Positions 11,201-23,640 of a DNA stretch of 64,000 nt are shown one piece after another. Origin of the DNA: Portulaca oleracea. Its lineage: Eukaryota > Streptophyta > Magnoliopsida > Caryophyllales > Portulacaceae. The notes beneath the pieces are model-generated. The model searched no databases. It was not told the DNA's origin and worked only from the letters and a program-made list of their open reading frames with translations. The position numbers and the translations under genes were made by a program. The stretch covers positions 48,000,195 to 48,064,194 of the forward strand of contig CM055872.1 in assembly GCA_029582165.1 (NCBI GenBank). The letters are read 5' to 3'. Numbering within the stretch: position 1 is the first letter of the stretch; every line of letters starts with the position of its first letter.

Positions 11201-11741
11201 AGTCTATGGTAAAAATCCAATTTCCCCTTTGGATTTAGTTCCACTAACTACTTCTGTCAAATTTAGTTTTGAAGCAGGTAAAAGAGCAGATCAAATCAAG
11301 GAGCTTCATCAGCAAGTGAAGGAGAGAATTGCAAAATATATTGAACAGGTGTCTACTTCAAAGAAACAAGCACAGAAGAAGGTGACCTTCCACCAGAGAC
11401 TTAGTTTGGATCCACCTCGGAAGGACAGTTCCCAAAGAAAAGAAAAGGCAAGTCGCAAGAGCGGATGGCCCTTTGAAGTGCTTGAAAGAATTGGAGATAA
11501 TGCCTACAGACTGGATCTATCTGAAGAGTATGGAGGCTCAGCAACATTCAATGTAGTAGATCTTCGACCATACTATCCAGCAGATGAAGACCTTCCAAGT
11601 TTGAGGACAAACTTTCCTCAACCTGGGGAGGATGATGGAGACCATCAAAGAGAACAATCAACAGCAGCAGCTTCATCAACAAAGGAGGTTTCCAAGGGAT
11701 CTTCACCAGCAATTACAACAACAGCAGCACAAGGAGGATGA
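8298..11741 (+). pseudogene. pol of gypsy copy A (PR-RT-RH-INT), broken
   Basis: Protease carries the DSG active site (VDSGSCINAAS). TAG at 8733 replaces Trp. Positions 8800-9240 carry many small deletions and stops. Reverse transcriptase is open from 9245 to 9958 and has the catalytic YFDD. RNase H starts near 9960 and is frameshifted around 10120-10150. From 10218 a 507-codon frame holds the end of RNase H, the integrase HHCC finger (CNVCQLAKS), the core with Asp-Asp-Glu residues (LDFIVG, SERDTKF, GQTEVTN) and the GPF module. The frame continues past the LTR start at 11633 to a stop at 11741. Confidence 0.9.
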
Positions 11742-12969
11742 GCACTTGCTGTTTCACACAATTCACCAGCTAGACCAAATTTCTTCCAGTAAAGCAAACA
11801 GGGCTTTCAAAGCACAAAGACATACAAAGAAGCCACTCAGCAGCCCAAAGTTCCAGCAGGAAGTTCTTAGCATCACCAGCAACCACCACACCACCAATAG
11901 CATCCATCCAGGCTTGTTACACCATTGTAAAGCAAGCCCTGGCATTTGCAGCCACTCAGCCCATCAATATTGGTCATCCAGACCAATTCCAGTTCCCAGC
12001 AGCAACAGTCCAAGCAGCTGACTTTCTCAATGTTGTATCTCTTGATTGAGGAAGTTTCAGCCAATGTTTCCTAGGAGTTTTTTGTTCCTTGCCATGTCGT
12101 TTTCATGTCCAAGCCAAGTCCCAGCATGATCAAGCATGGCACGAGTAAGATTCAGAGGATAGAACAACCAATCCCAGCAGGGTTGTTTATCGCTTTTTCA
12201 ACCCCGCCTGGGCTATGTGTTTGTTTCGCTCACGTGGGTTGTTTTGGTCTTTCCAAAGATGATATTAACTCGTTGAGATTACTGTGTTAGCATTGGCGGG
12301 AATTACCTCAAGAACTTAGTTTTACCCCTTAGGAGAGAAAGCTTTCTATCGTCCTTTGCCACCCTTTTGGCATTTGGTCCAATCAGAGCTTAGCTCAGTA
12401 ATTTCCTTTTATTTTCTTACAGTTTGTACTCGAGATCATTAGGGTGTAATCACATGTATTAGTTTCAGGTTTTGTAGCTTAAGATATTCCAGGGAGATTA
12501 GGCAGAATGCTTATGCTTAAGCAACTGCTAATCAAACTGATTAGCTTTCTTTATATTCTGAAGTTTTCTATTAATGAAGATCATCTCGGTGTTTTTCAAT
12601 AGTATTCTCGAGTGTCTTAGTACCTCTTAAAGTTTGTGAGTGTCCTATAACTCTCAACCTTGGTTCAATCAGTTCCTGTCACTGGAAATTGGCAAATCCA
12701 ACAAGTGTAAACTGAGCTTGATCATCCATGCTTTGGTGTATCTGTAGAGGCATGTGTGTAAGAGTCCCTTGCCCTTGATTGCAGTTGTGGTGTATCTGTA
12801 TCAACTGTAAGCAAGTCTATCCCTTTTATTTTGATGTTGGGTTGTCTTCTATTCCAGCTTGTTGCTTTCTATCAGTTATTGCAAAGTTCAAGCAGCCAGC
12901 TGTGTGTTTGTGTGACTGTATGGTGTGTTCTAGCTCAACACTCTGATCTTAGTGAGTTGGCATACATCA
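11633..12969 (+). repeat. 3' LTR of gypsy copy A
   Basis: 1337 bp, beginning TGATGGAGACC after the purine tract ctggggagga, ending CATCA. It differs from its 5' LTR mainly in clusters, notably 12189-12310, where many CAG/CTG-containing words are altered or shortened. Confidence 0.92.
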
Positions 12970-13791
12970 GGGAAGTTGCCTTATATTTTATAATCTGGTT
13001 ATATATTTTGAGTATATAATATATATTCTGATTGTGTAATTTATTTGCAGATATAAATCATAAGGAAGGCATAATCATAAGGAAGGCATAAGGAAACAAA
13101 TCAACAAGAAAAATTGAAGGAAGAGAAGATTGGGAAATCTCCAAGAAGAAGGAAAGAAAATCAGCAGCAAAGAAGGAATGTGAAGCAGTGAGCAAACAAC
13201 GAAATAATCTTGTTTCCAACGACTACCATCCTAAACATCCATCAAGCCTCTAATATAAATAGGAGAGTTGAAGATTGAAGACTTATGCGATTCCATGGAA
13301 GTAATCGCGGGGTAAGAAATCCAGAAGGATTTCTGAATGTGTAGCCAATGGTTCGATGGTAAAGGTAGCTAGTAAAGGACCTCTAGTGACAGGATAGGCA
13401 AGGACATTTGTGAACATTCGTTGTATCCACATGTGGTGGTGAGATGGTGTGTAGAATATCCATGACAGACTAAGGTTGTGTGAGTGTGTGCTTCAATGTA
13501 ATCCATCATGTTCCAAATCGCCGCTAGGGTTTTTCCTACGACGATTCTTATATGTAGCTGTCTCAAGGACCTTCGGTCTTGGTCAGTGAATCTATCAGTA
13601 GCTACCTTCGGGCTGTTACTTCTTGTTTTATTAGTAAGTGTAATTTGTTCTTTGATTGACATAAATATAATGAGGTATTTCAGTTACACTGTGTTTTGAT
13701 CCTTGGCTTGAAACCAAGGAAGTTTGCTCTAACGTCCTTACCTAGTGTGTAGATCTTAATTGTGAAATTCACCCCCCTCAAGACCCCAATA
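12970..13791 (+). repeat. 3' LTR of the copia-type element, part 2
   Basis: Resumes with GGGAAGTTGCC exactly where part 1 stopped (GGGAA duplicated by the gypsy insertion) and runs to ccccaata. Parts 1 and 2 together give about 901 bp, against 912 bp for the 5' LTR. Confidence 0.9.
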
Positions 13792-13796
13792 CATGA

Positions 13797-14582
13797 AAAT
13801 ACTTGGTGTGGAGACACCATAAGGACAAGAGTAAATAAACCAATTGGATGTGATTTAGTTTGTTTTAGAACATCTCTTCTTCAATGGTGGAATTTTTCGA
13901 TTTTCGATCTTTTGTTCTACTGGAACAGTTATTTGGCTCAAGAGAAAGATTTTTTTTTGTTTGGCTTTTCTGTTCCAATTCACTCATCAATTTGTATAAA
14001 CGCTTAATTTTTATTTATTATTTTTTTTTTTTGTTTTCACTTCCTTTGTATCAAATTTATTTGATGTTATGATTCTTAATTGCTTGATGTTTGGTGTCTA
14101 ATTTGCAACCGCGTTACTTACGTCATGAATAATTTGTTGTTGGTCCTAATTGAGGGTTGTGGGTTTAGGTTTTATATTCACATGGAAAGTAGTCATCTTT
14201 TTAAGCTATTTATAGATCTGGATAGCTTTTTTCTTTTAATTATCTTTATGCACATGGTTGTCTTTTTCTAAATATTGATGAGTAATGAAGGACAACAATT
14301 AAATTTTGTTTGGAACAACAATTGCTTTGGTTTTGCTTTGTAGTTTTTTTAAAAAAAAAAAATTACTAACTTTTTCTATAGGTGAAGTACTTAGTGTCAC
14401 TAATCATCTATCTTTTTCAATATTTTGTGTGTTTCAGCAAATTTCTTTTTACAGTTAATTCTCTGTTAATCATTTTTGCTTTTGTGATGAAACAAGCTAC
14501 GGTTTTAAAAGCATATCTTAAACAAGGGGAGTAGTTGTCCCTCAAGGCATTTTTACTTACAAAATTATAGATCCATATTAGG
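13797..14582. other. AT-rich spacer, nothing recognised
   Basis: T-rich plus-strand sequence with several poly(T) runs and only short ORFs without recognisable motifs. Before the copia-type insertion it was continuous with the stretch ending at 4375. Confidence 0.5.
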
Positions 14583-14591
14583 TGAGTAATT

Positions 14592-14950
14592 CAAAAACTT
14601 ACTTCGAGGTACCCTAACTTTTGAAGAAACAATTTTTTGGTACCCTAACTTTTCAAAACTAATTTTGGGGTACCCTTACTTTTAGGATTAGAAATTACTA
14701 GGTGAATTTCCGCCGAATTTCCGATTGATTCAAATTATTTTCGTCCACGAAAACAAAGGGCATTTTCATCCACAAAAACACTTAATCAATTTCCCGCCTA
14801 AAACTCACCGGTGAATTCACATCATTGGCCGGAAATTCACCTAATTATTTCTAATTCTAAAAGTTAGGGTACCCCAAAATTAGTTTTTAAAAGTTGGGGT
14901 ACCAGAAAAACATTTCAACAAAAGTTAGGGTACCCCTAAGTCATTTTTTG
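14592..14950. mobile_element. Mutator-like MITE with GGTACC-containing arms
   Basis: The left arm (caaaaacttacttcgaggtaccc, then repeats of 'ggtaccctaactttt') is mirrored by 'aaaagttagggtacc' repeats and gggtacccctaagtcattttttg on the right. The putative duplication is tgagtaatt (14583-14591) against tgagttaatt (14951-14960), 9-10 bp with one indel. Each arm has three tandem copies of the GGTACCC word. There is no ORF. Confidence 0.75.
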
Positions 14951-15280
14951 TGAGTTAATTTGTTATCCTTGTGTTGCATTATGTTTATATATATTCAATC
15001 AATCAGGGACAATTTTGGTACCTGTCATGGTAGTCCATGCAAGCATCTGAATTTGCCGTCACTCCACAAGTTGCATTCATTTGCTTGAATTTGGCTAACT
15101 TATTTCCTATTGGGGGTACTTTGTCCAAATTGTCTTGCTTCATACAATATTACTTTTTATGCGATCACTTTTATTTACTCTAAAAACCCAGCATTTGGTG
15201 AATTTTTAGTTTTGATTGTAATGCTCTAAAATACAATGTGTCTCTACATTTTCATTCCCTTTCTTTGTAGGAGTACTAGC

Positions 15281-16008
15281 TGTTGGGAAAAACAAATGAG
15301 ATGGATACACGGTCACATGGAAGATGGGGGATCACTTGGGTGGCTAGGAGTCGACGGATAAACCGGCTTCCCTTAAGACTTATTCACTAGACCGTGAAAA
15401 GATTTGAGGGTAAAACCTAGCTTGTTTGTAAGCAAGGTTACAAGATTTCTCAAGGTACTCTTAAAGAGTTGCTGGAGTCAACACCTTAGGAGTGTGTTGA
15501 ATGTTTTCTAGAGAGGAAGAAGAAGATGATTGAGGGGTGTGGATAAATGAGAAATTCATCAACCTTTTATAGTGAACTTTGGAGCCATCAAGAGGATCAA
15601 ACTTGCCATAACCAAGAGCATAATCCAAGGGATATGGTTGACTAATATTGATGAGAAATCAAGGCTGATTTCTTAGTCAAATATCATCCCAAAACATGCT
15701 CAAATACAATTGACCACGAGGCATAAACCATGGGATTAAAAAATCAATCCCGACTGAACTCAACATGACCCATGTTAGATCAACACGGTCTGTGTTGAAC
15801 ACAACACGACCCATGTTGGATCAACACGGTCAGTGTTGATCTAGTGCACAGAATTTGTGTTCTCTGGACACCAACACGAGTCGTGTCAAACTAGACACGA
15901 TCCGTGTTGAGCCCCTTTTTTCTTATTAAGCTCATTTTCGACCTCCCGGTCGATCCTATGCTTATATCTTATACTTTTACGCCTCTTAACTCTTGAAATA
16001 TTCCAACA
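15281..16008 (-). repeat. Left LTR (3' LTR in element orientation)
   Basis: 728 bp, nearly colinear with the right LTR at 24930-25659, with scattered substitutions. Between about 15755 and 15910 it contains a run of palindromic words of the type aacacgg..ccgtgtt. Confidence 0.88.
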
Positions 16009-16022
16009 ATCCCCCGCCATTT
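16009..16022 (-). promoter_or_regulatory. Polypurine tract of the minus-strand element
   Basis: Plus-strand atcccccgccattt reads aaatggcgggggat on the minus strand, directly before the TGTTGGAATA start of the element's 3' LTR. This is the expected place for the plus-strand primer and it fixes the orientation. Confidence 0.7.
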
Positions 16023-18529
16023 CAAGAGTACCACTTGAAATATCCCGGGATCCCTCACTTGGGTAAAATTACCCCCGCCATACATGGCGACTTCTAGAAT
16101 GATTCAACACTCGAGAAATCAAGGTGTTGTTATGCGTCATGAAAGTGCCTTTCGACTTGAACTTTTACTTAGTGTACATAATTTCAATTAGTTTGAATGA
16201 TAAAGTAGACAAGTCTTTGAACTTTACATCCTTATTTGACTAATTGGATATATATCACACACACAACCCAAAACCTTACTTAAAATAAACACACTATTTT
16301 AAACCGGCCATGTGTTCCGTACCCTCCGCGAGAATCATCAAGCCCAGCCCTAGGCTATCCGAAGCTGCCCACTTCACGTCCTCGCATAGGCAGACTTTTA
16401 CGTCCCGTAATAGAGCTCCCCATCTCATTGATTCAAAGTCTGTTAATGAGTTATAAACTCATGCCTCTTGAATATTACGGTTCTTGAGCATCATCTTGTC
16501 CTTGGGATGATTTATCTTAAATATTTTGATGCTCCCATTATCATTCAACGTCGTCGACCATTGAACTCAGGACTTGACCACATATGTCAAGTGTGAGTTG
16601 GAGCTCCGTTGATGATAATCTATTAGTGGGCTTTACTCCCATCCCCTTATCAAGGATCACTAAAGAACCTTGTTACTTTGAAAGAAGTTGATCATGATAC
16701 CTTTGACTAAGATCACTAGATAAATACATATCTTCCCATGACCTTACTTATCATGATCATATCTTAAACTTAACATTTCTTTCCTTCATCATAGTTGTGA
16801 TTACACCATCACACTATAGAATCAGGTAAAAACACTTTTCCCCTTGTCATAATATGACTAAACCATCGCATTATAAACTTTGGTTAACTTTAAATATTGA
16901 GTTCATATTTGAATTTACAAATTGAATGCTTTAGTAGGCGATAAACCTTTGAACTATACATTCTTTTGTAATGCCAAAATTTCATGAACAAATCTTGATT
17001 ATAACATTATCCAAATAACATGATAATCCTCGTAATGCGTATAAAAATATTACTATAACCTTGTCCAAGATGTTGGACTACTTGTATAGTTACCTTTAAA
17101 GAAATGCTTACAAGACCAAAATTTCTTTTGATTTTTCGCATTCTTTTTCTTATCACTATGTCTTCATCCAAGTACCTTGGATTACATAGACACTACTTAT
17201 ACCTTAGAACAACCTTATAAATCAAATTAACATTTGATTTTACATGTTCTTCGCATAACTATATCCAAATAACTTTTGGATTTTAAAGTTAGAACTTATC
17301 ACCTTAGAACCTTGTAAATCAAAATAACATTTAATTTTCATGTTCTTTGAATAACTATATCCAAATAACTGTGGATTTCATAGTTATAGCCTTTGTATTA
17401 AATCAAAATGATATTTGATTTTGCATGGAAGAAGTTTCTTCCAACTTAAACTTGAAGAAACACTTAAGTTTCATGGAAATTAGATTCCATCTTATGTGTA
17501 ACTTAAAACATTACACTTTCAACCATTTGCTACAAAGCTTGAATATCATAAACTTGAATACCATATGTAATGAAACTTATTACATATCTTGACATTGGCT
17601 AGGCGAGAGAGAACCTCAATCGATCTTGAATGATTATCTTGTAGTTATATGACCTTTACTTATATGATCAAACGTCATTCTAATTAGGGTCATGTTTCCT
17701 TATACATGATTAGATCCACTTCTTAAATATTAAAAATGTGGAACTCATAATCACTCGTCCCGTATGCTAATCTTACTCATAATATTAATCCATAACCACT
17801 TAAGGATGGATCAACCAAATGTATATGAGAGCCATATGCATTTCCCTTTGTAACAAACTTGATTGAATCCTACATATCAACATGTAAACTTAATTAATAG
17901 ACTATTAACAAATGAAGCAATGATCATCAAATTTTATAACACATGAACTTAGGTAAACATCATGCGTTCAAAATAAATGATCATGCACATAGTCCAACAT
18001 GCATACATTATGCAACTTATCTTATAGTAGATACATGCTACTTACATTCATACATGATGAACGCTTATAATCTCATAAAATGGTAGTAAAGCCAAGTACA
18101 TGTATTCAACTTAAACACATGAATATTGAATCATGATTATCCTTGCATCTTTCATAATCATATACTTAACAAGCCTTAACCATATGCGTCAATATGTAAG
18201 CCACATATATTAGCATACGAACCATACAAAGTGTGAACTTTCTCATAAACATGTACTTTATCTCATGAAGAAACATCATACATGACAAAGTAAACACTTA
18301 ACAACAAAATCATCTTGATAATAACATGATCATTGAGCATGAGAAGTTTGCACTAATAAATAAATTTGTGTCTATGTTACTTATGAAACACCCATAGCCT
18401 ACATGCTTACAATAATCACATAAACCGTCATTATTTCTTATTAGGCTATGCTAACTTATCGAAACAATATAATGCGTGAGAACTTTAATCACTACCATGA
18501 GAAACAAGAAATATAAATTTCTACTTGTA
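16023..18529. other. ORF-poor internal domain of the large non-autonomous element
   Basis: About 2.5 kb of AT-rich sequence with recurrent words such as 'catatccaaataac' and 'atgaactta'. No gag-pol similarity or long ORF in any frame. The same texture continues at 22050-22612 and 24094-24780, the remaining parts of the same interior. Confidence 0.6.
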
Positions 18530-18537
18530 TTCATATG

Positions 18538-21500
18538 TAGGGATGGCAATGGGTCGGAGGCAAATCGTAGGCAGGTACCACCACCTTCGCTTCAATTAAT
18601 AATCGAAGGTGGAGGTCCACCTCCAAATTCAATTAATCGTCGGAGATGGGAAAACCTCCAAATCCAAACTTAATCGGAGGAAGGTACCTCCACCTTCGCT
18701 CCAATTAATAATCGGAGGTGGAGGTCCACCTCCAAATCCGATTAATCGGAGGTGGGAAGACCTCCAAATCCAAACTTATTTGGAGGTACCCAACTCCAAC
18801 TCCGACTCTAATTACCTCTGACTCTAATTAGTTGTTATACGTTTCTATAAAATGACTTCCTCCAATTTCGATTACTTCTAACTCCAATTACCTCTTTTAC
18901 CAGAAATACTGGGCAGTCGTCAAAGAAGATGTGAGTAAGTTGGTCCTTGGGGTCTTAAATGGTGGAACAACGCCTGACCGCCTTAACCACACTCTGGTCA
19001 CTCTCATTCCCAAGGTCAAACAACCTAAGGAAATGAAAGACCTGCGGCCCATAGCGCTTTGCAATGTCCTTTACAAGATCATCTCCAAGGTTATAGTGAA
19101 TCGGCTTAAGCCTTGGATGGACTCTCTGGTTGATGAACGCCAATCGACTTTCATCTCGGGGAGGCTTATTTCTGATAACGCCTTAATAGCCTTTGAGGTG
19201 TTCCATTACCTCAAAAAGAAGAAAAAAGGCAAGAAAGGCTGGATAGCAGCAAAAGTAGACATGAGTAAGGCCTATGACCGTGTTGAGTGGGATTTCTTGG
19301 AAAACATTCTAGCGGAAATGAGCTTTCCATCTTAGTTCATCAACCTAGTGAGACAGTGTGTATCAACTGTTTCCTATACTTTTTGTGTGAATGGAGAACA
19401 AGTTGGTATGGTGCATCCGGGAAGGGGTCTATGTCAGGGCGATCCCATTTCCCCGTATCTCTTCCTACTTGTCACGGAGGGGCTCGCAACCCTCATACAA
19501 CGGGAAACAGCTCGAGATCGATGGCGCGGCATCAAAATTTGCAGAGGAGCACCGACCATTACCCATCTTTTATTTGCTGATGATAGTATCTTGTTCATTA
19601 GGGATAGATGGGAAGACATAGAGGCTTTACAGAAGGTGTTGGAAGATTATGAGTTGCTCTCAGGTCAGCAGATAAACATGGAGGAATCTGAAATCTCTTC
19701 CAGTAGCAATGTTGATGAAGGAAGACGATCCAGAATCCTTTCAAAGCTGAAAATGAAAGAAATGCAACATCATAAGAGATATTTGGGTCAACTGTTATTG
19801 GTTGGACGTTCGAAGAAAGTCATATTTGAAGATCTCAAAAAGAAAATTTGGGCTCGTTGTCATGGGTGGAAGGAGAAGTGGGTGTCTCAAGCTGGTAGAG
19901 AAGTTTTAATAAAAGCTGTTATCCAAGCGATCCTGCTCTATGCTATGAGTATATTCAAACTCCCCGATTCCTTCCATGAAGATGTTGGTAGCATAATGAG
20001 TAACTTTTGGTGGAGTGGTGATGGTGAAAAGAGGAGTCTCCACTGGATTAGATGGACAGATATGTGCTATGGCAAAGGGATGGGTGGCATGGGATTTAGG
20101 GATATGAAGTGCTTTAACTTAGCAATGCTAGCCAAGCAAGCAAGCCTTCCGACTAGTAACAAAACCAAATTCACTCGCGGGTTCTCTCCTGAAAGCAAGG
20201 TATTTTCCTCGCGGTGATTTTTTGACAGCAAATGTAGGCTTTCAGGCGAGTTTTGTGTGGAGGAGTATCTTGGAAGGTAGAGCTCTACTGTTGAAGGGTG
20301 TGGGGTGGAACGTTGGGGATGGTCGTAGCATTAAAATTTGGGGAGACAGATGAGCGAACTCGAATGGCAGCTTCTTCCTGGGTTGGCCTAATGATGACAA
20401 AAAAGATGGGAAGGTGGATCGGTTGTTGAAGGAGGGTGCGGAGAACGTCTGGGATGAAGATCTGCTGGATTCCCTCTTTGATGCGGACCAAGTGCAAGCC
20501 ATACTCAACTTACCAATCCCTCGTAGGAAGAGCAGCGATCAAATTCGATGGCTCTACACTAAGAATGGAGAGTACTCAGTTAAAAGTGGGTATCACCTTG
20601 CTAAAAGCTCTCACGATGGGTCCACATCCGGCCAGTCTAATCAGTCCGTTTGGAAGAAACTATGGGCAATCCCTGCCCAACCGAAAGTTAGAAACTTGGT
20701 ATGGCGATTGGCGAAAAACATCATCCCAGCTAGCCTGAACCTGAGGCGTAGACACTGCGCTGAATCCTCGCTATGCCCCATCTGCCAGAAGAGTGAGGAG
20801 AGTACGCGTCATGCGTTGCTTGACTGCGATTGGGCACACACAGTATGGAATCTATTGGGCATCCGCCACTTTTTAACTGGTTATGAGAAGAGTGGGCGAG
20901 AGTGGGTAGAGCACATGCTGGAAACGGCTGCCCAGGAGGAGGCTGTGCTGTGGTGCTATGGGATTTGGAGTATTTGGTGGGCACAAAATGATTTTGTTCA
21001 CAAAGGCCTTCACCCGGATCCAAGAAGAGTGGCAGAAAGAGCAATGTTGTACTCCCGTGAGTTCGCAGATCTGCACTCCAATTGCTCCACTGCTCAAAGA
21101 AGAGTACCGATAACCAAATAGGTTGGGGGCTTCTAAGGAACCAAAATTAATGTAGATGCGGCTGTCGATGAAAGTCGAGGGCTGATTGGCTTTGGAGTAG
21201 TTGCTCGGTCGGGCGACGGGAACGTTATGTGGGTAGCCGACAAAAAGTTGGAGAAGCAGTGGTCAGTTGAACTTGCCGAACTCCAGGCGGTGAATCTGAC
21301 CCTAGATGTGTGCTCAAAGCTGGGAGTATCCAAGGGCTTTCTGGAAAGTGATGCAAAGGGGGTTGTGGAATTGCTCAACAGTGGAAGGTTTAACAGGGGT
21401 CCTTTGGCTCTGTTAGCTGAGGAAATCTGTCAAAAATGGAACAGAAGCTGTGTTGAGGAGATCAAGTGGATAAAGAGAGATACAAATAACGTGGCTCATC

Positions 21501-22039
21501 GCCTCGCTGATTGGTGTCTTCAACAAGATTTTGATTCTGTCATTCTTTCCTCCCCCCTGTTGTATTAGTGGATGTAATTTTGGAGGACATTATTAATATT
21601 GAATGAAGTGTTGGGCCTTGGGCCTCTTCCTTGCAAAAAAAAAAAATACCAACAATAATTCTTAAAAATGTTTGTATAACACACAACACACATATAACAT
21701 ATAAAAAATAGTCTCTCAACCATCATAATAATATTCCTGGGAAATTCCAAAACTTTTACAATCTATTAAAAAAAAAAGGGTCATTTTAATTTTCAGTTTT
21801 TTTATAAAAAAATTTATATTAATTATTATAATCGGAGTTAATCGAACTTAATCAGATGAACTATAATCGGACTTAATCGGATCGGAGGTGGTCACCTCCA
21901 TACCCGCCCCAATTATAATCGGAGTCGAAATTTTTTAATCGGATTCGGATTCGGAGTTTTTTTTGTCGAATTCGGACTCGAATTTTTTAGTCGGAGCGAA
22001 TCGGATTTGCTTCGAATTCGGACTTGACTGCCATCCCTA
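18538..22039. mobile_element. hAT-type TIR element containing an L1 LINE
   Basis: The ends are tagggatggcaat and (a)ctgccatcccta, an imperfect 12-13 bp TIR of the TAGGGATGGCAA kind typical of plant hAT elements. An exact 8-bp duplication ttcatatg flanks it (18530-18537 and 22040-22047). The element's own sequence (18538 to about 18900 and 21650-22039) is full of 'aatcgga' and 'ggaggt' words, with no transposase. The middle is a LINE inserted later. Confidence 0.88.
18905..21647 (+). pseudogene. L1-type LINE ORF2 fragment (RT, zf-RVT, RNase H), 5'-truncated
   Basis: Reverse transcriptase motifs in order: IPKVKQPKEMKDLRPIALCN, MSKAYDRVEW, GLCQGDPISPYLF, and the catalytic FADDS. Then the zinc-finger-like zf-RVT region (CPICQKSEESTRHALLDC) and a plant-LINE RNase H (KINVDAA to NVAHRLADW). 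The stop at 19333 lies within otherwise continuous frame. A frame change occurs near 20200. Further stops lie at about 20353, 21119 and 21134. It ends in 'cttgc' plus a 12-base poly(A) near 21647. The endonuclease and ORF1 are missing, as in a 5'-truncated copy. Flanking 'tacca.aaata'-like words may be a decayed duplication. Confidence 0.92.
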
Positions 22040-22625
22040 TTCATATGAACAAAAATACCTTATTCATATATATCTTAATAATAGGAAAACATGTCATGGT
22101 CAACTTATTCACGCAATGCAATCATATGATTTTACTTTATCTTATAGTTTTAACAAAGTTAGCACAAGTACTTAATTGACATCATATGATTACTCTTAAA
22201 CTTGTCATGCCTCAAACATAGAAAAAAGGATATAACATGTTTGATTGATAACTTGACATGCATACTAGCATACTTGACACTTAGATCAATCAAGACATTT
22301 TATAAAGGTAAACTTGCATAAGTGCTAATCAAATATATAGTGACATATATATTTAAACAACTTATAATCATGAATACTTTTCAAGCACTTGTAAACATGT
22401 GATTGTCAAAACTTTAAGCATCATAAACATGAACTCACATTAGACAATCAACTTGAACTTGAGATAAACATGCAAAGACTTGAGACATATAAGCAAACAT
22501 ATAAACCTTCTTTGCATAATCAAGTAAATAAGAATTAATCACATGAATTCATCTTGCAACAGATTACCACGAATCCATATTCTCACAACTTATAAATTTT
22601 CATGTCAAACTCATACATTTCATGA

Positions 22626-23640
22626 GGAGCAGGTAGTAGTAAATAAGGGATAAGGGTTCTAGAGAGAGAGGGTCTCCCCTCTCTCTAGAAACCAATAGAC
22701 TACAAATGAGACCTGGTTAGATAGAGCTCCCCCTCCCCCACCCCCCTCCCCTCTATCTATTTGTTTCCTCATTCGACCATCTCCATGCTTGGAGAGTTAG
22801 AATACTGATCGGGATAGATCGGTTGTTTTTGTCTGTAGATCGTTGTTATTGGTCAAAGCTTGCTTCTTTTTGGAATACCGATCGGGACAGATCGGATGTT
22901 TTAGTTTGTAGACCGTTGTTACTGTTCAAAATTTGCTTCTTTCACAACTCTTTTTGGAGGCTAAGGTTTTTGTGTTGAGTTTTGATTCTGTTTTCTTCAA
23001 ATCGGATAGATCGGGTCATCTCAATCTGGAGTGACTAATCTTCGATCTTTGTATCAGAAGAACTGGAATCGGCACAGTCGCGGTAGGGTTTGACGGTGCC
23101 TTGCATCCTTGTCAGATCGATCGGACACGGGAGTACCGTGAAAACCGGTCAAGTAGAGTTGGAAGCGCGCTGAGCTCAAGGCTGTCATTTCCAACCTCGG
23201 CTGCCTCTGGGAAGTTGTCATCCATCGCTCCGATCCCAAATCAGTCTCTTTTCCATCGTCGTCGTCGATTGCATTGAAATCCTCGTCGGTCGCGGCCAAA
23301 AGCCTGTCAGGGGTCTTCTTTCTCCGGCATTGCATTTCTTTGGCCTAAGAGTTGCAGGTGCAAGGGGTTCCCTAGGAGTGTTGGGGCTTCCTGTGTCTCC
23401 TTTTGGTCTTCGGTCAATTGGGGTTTCCCAAGTTTGTCTTTTGTTTTTTAGTTTTGTCTAGTTTTCTTTTTTTATTTTGTTGGTTTTTTTTATTTTATTT
23501 TTTGTTTTAATAGTGTAGGTTTTGTCTCACTTGGTTAGTTACTTGATCCTAGAGAGGAAGTTTCTAACCACAGGTTGGTCCCTCTCACCATTTTACCCTG
23601 TAGAGGGTGGACCTTCCTATTTACCCGAATTCAAAGAAAA
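22626..23640 (+). mobile_element. Retroposon, about 1 kb, 13-bp target duplication
   Basis: Perfect 13-bp repeats atacatttcatga (22613-22625 and 23641-23653) flank a block of very different composition from its AT-rich host (GC-rich, C/T tracts). The right end is A-rich (ttcaaagaaaa). Variable-length duplications and an A-rich 3' end are marks of target-primed reverse transcription, so this is a LINE- or SINE-related insert or a processed sequence. No reverse transcriptase is recognisable. A minus-strand 93-codon ORF is probably incidental. Confidence 0.75.

Larger units (their letters stand above)
5788..12969 (+). mobile_element. Ty3/gypsy retrotransposon copy A (CRM-like), full length, decayed
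   Basis: About 7.2 kb: 5' LTR (5788-7135), primer site, gag, protease, reverse transcriptase, RNase H, integrase, 3' LTR (11633-12969). A perfect GGGAA duplication flanks it (5783-5787, 12970-12974). It sits inside the 3' LTR of the copia-type element, so it is younger than that element. Domain order PR-RT-RH-INT defines Ty3/gypsy. The termini TGATG...CATCA, the absence of a classic C-terminal chromodomain, and the pol frame running into the 3' LTR suggest the CRM lineage (recalled from the literature, not searched). Confidence 0.93.
4381..13791 (+). mobile_element. Deleted copia-type LTR element interrupted by a gypsy insertion
   Basis: Both LTRs start tgttgaagac and end ccccaata. The 5-bp duplication CATGA flanks the whole unit (4376-4380 and 13792-13796). 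The internal domain is only about 410 bp, with no gag or pol. It has a primer-binding site and several 'agggggaga' purine tracts, including one directly before the 3' LTR, a style seen in SIRE-type copia elements. The 3' LTR is split at 5787 by gypsy copy A. The element is non-autonomous and older than the gypsy insertion. Confidence 0.88.

Noticed and set aside
23054..23335. 93-codon minus-strand ORF as a host gene
   Set aside because: It lies entirely within a 1-kb retroposon bounded by a 13-bp duplication, in GC-rich sequence where long chance ORFs are common, and shows no recognisable motif.
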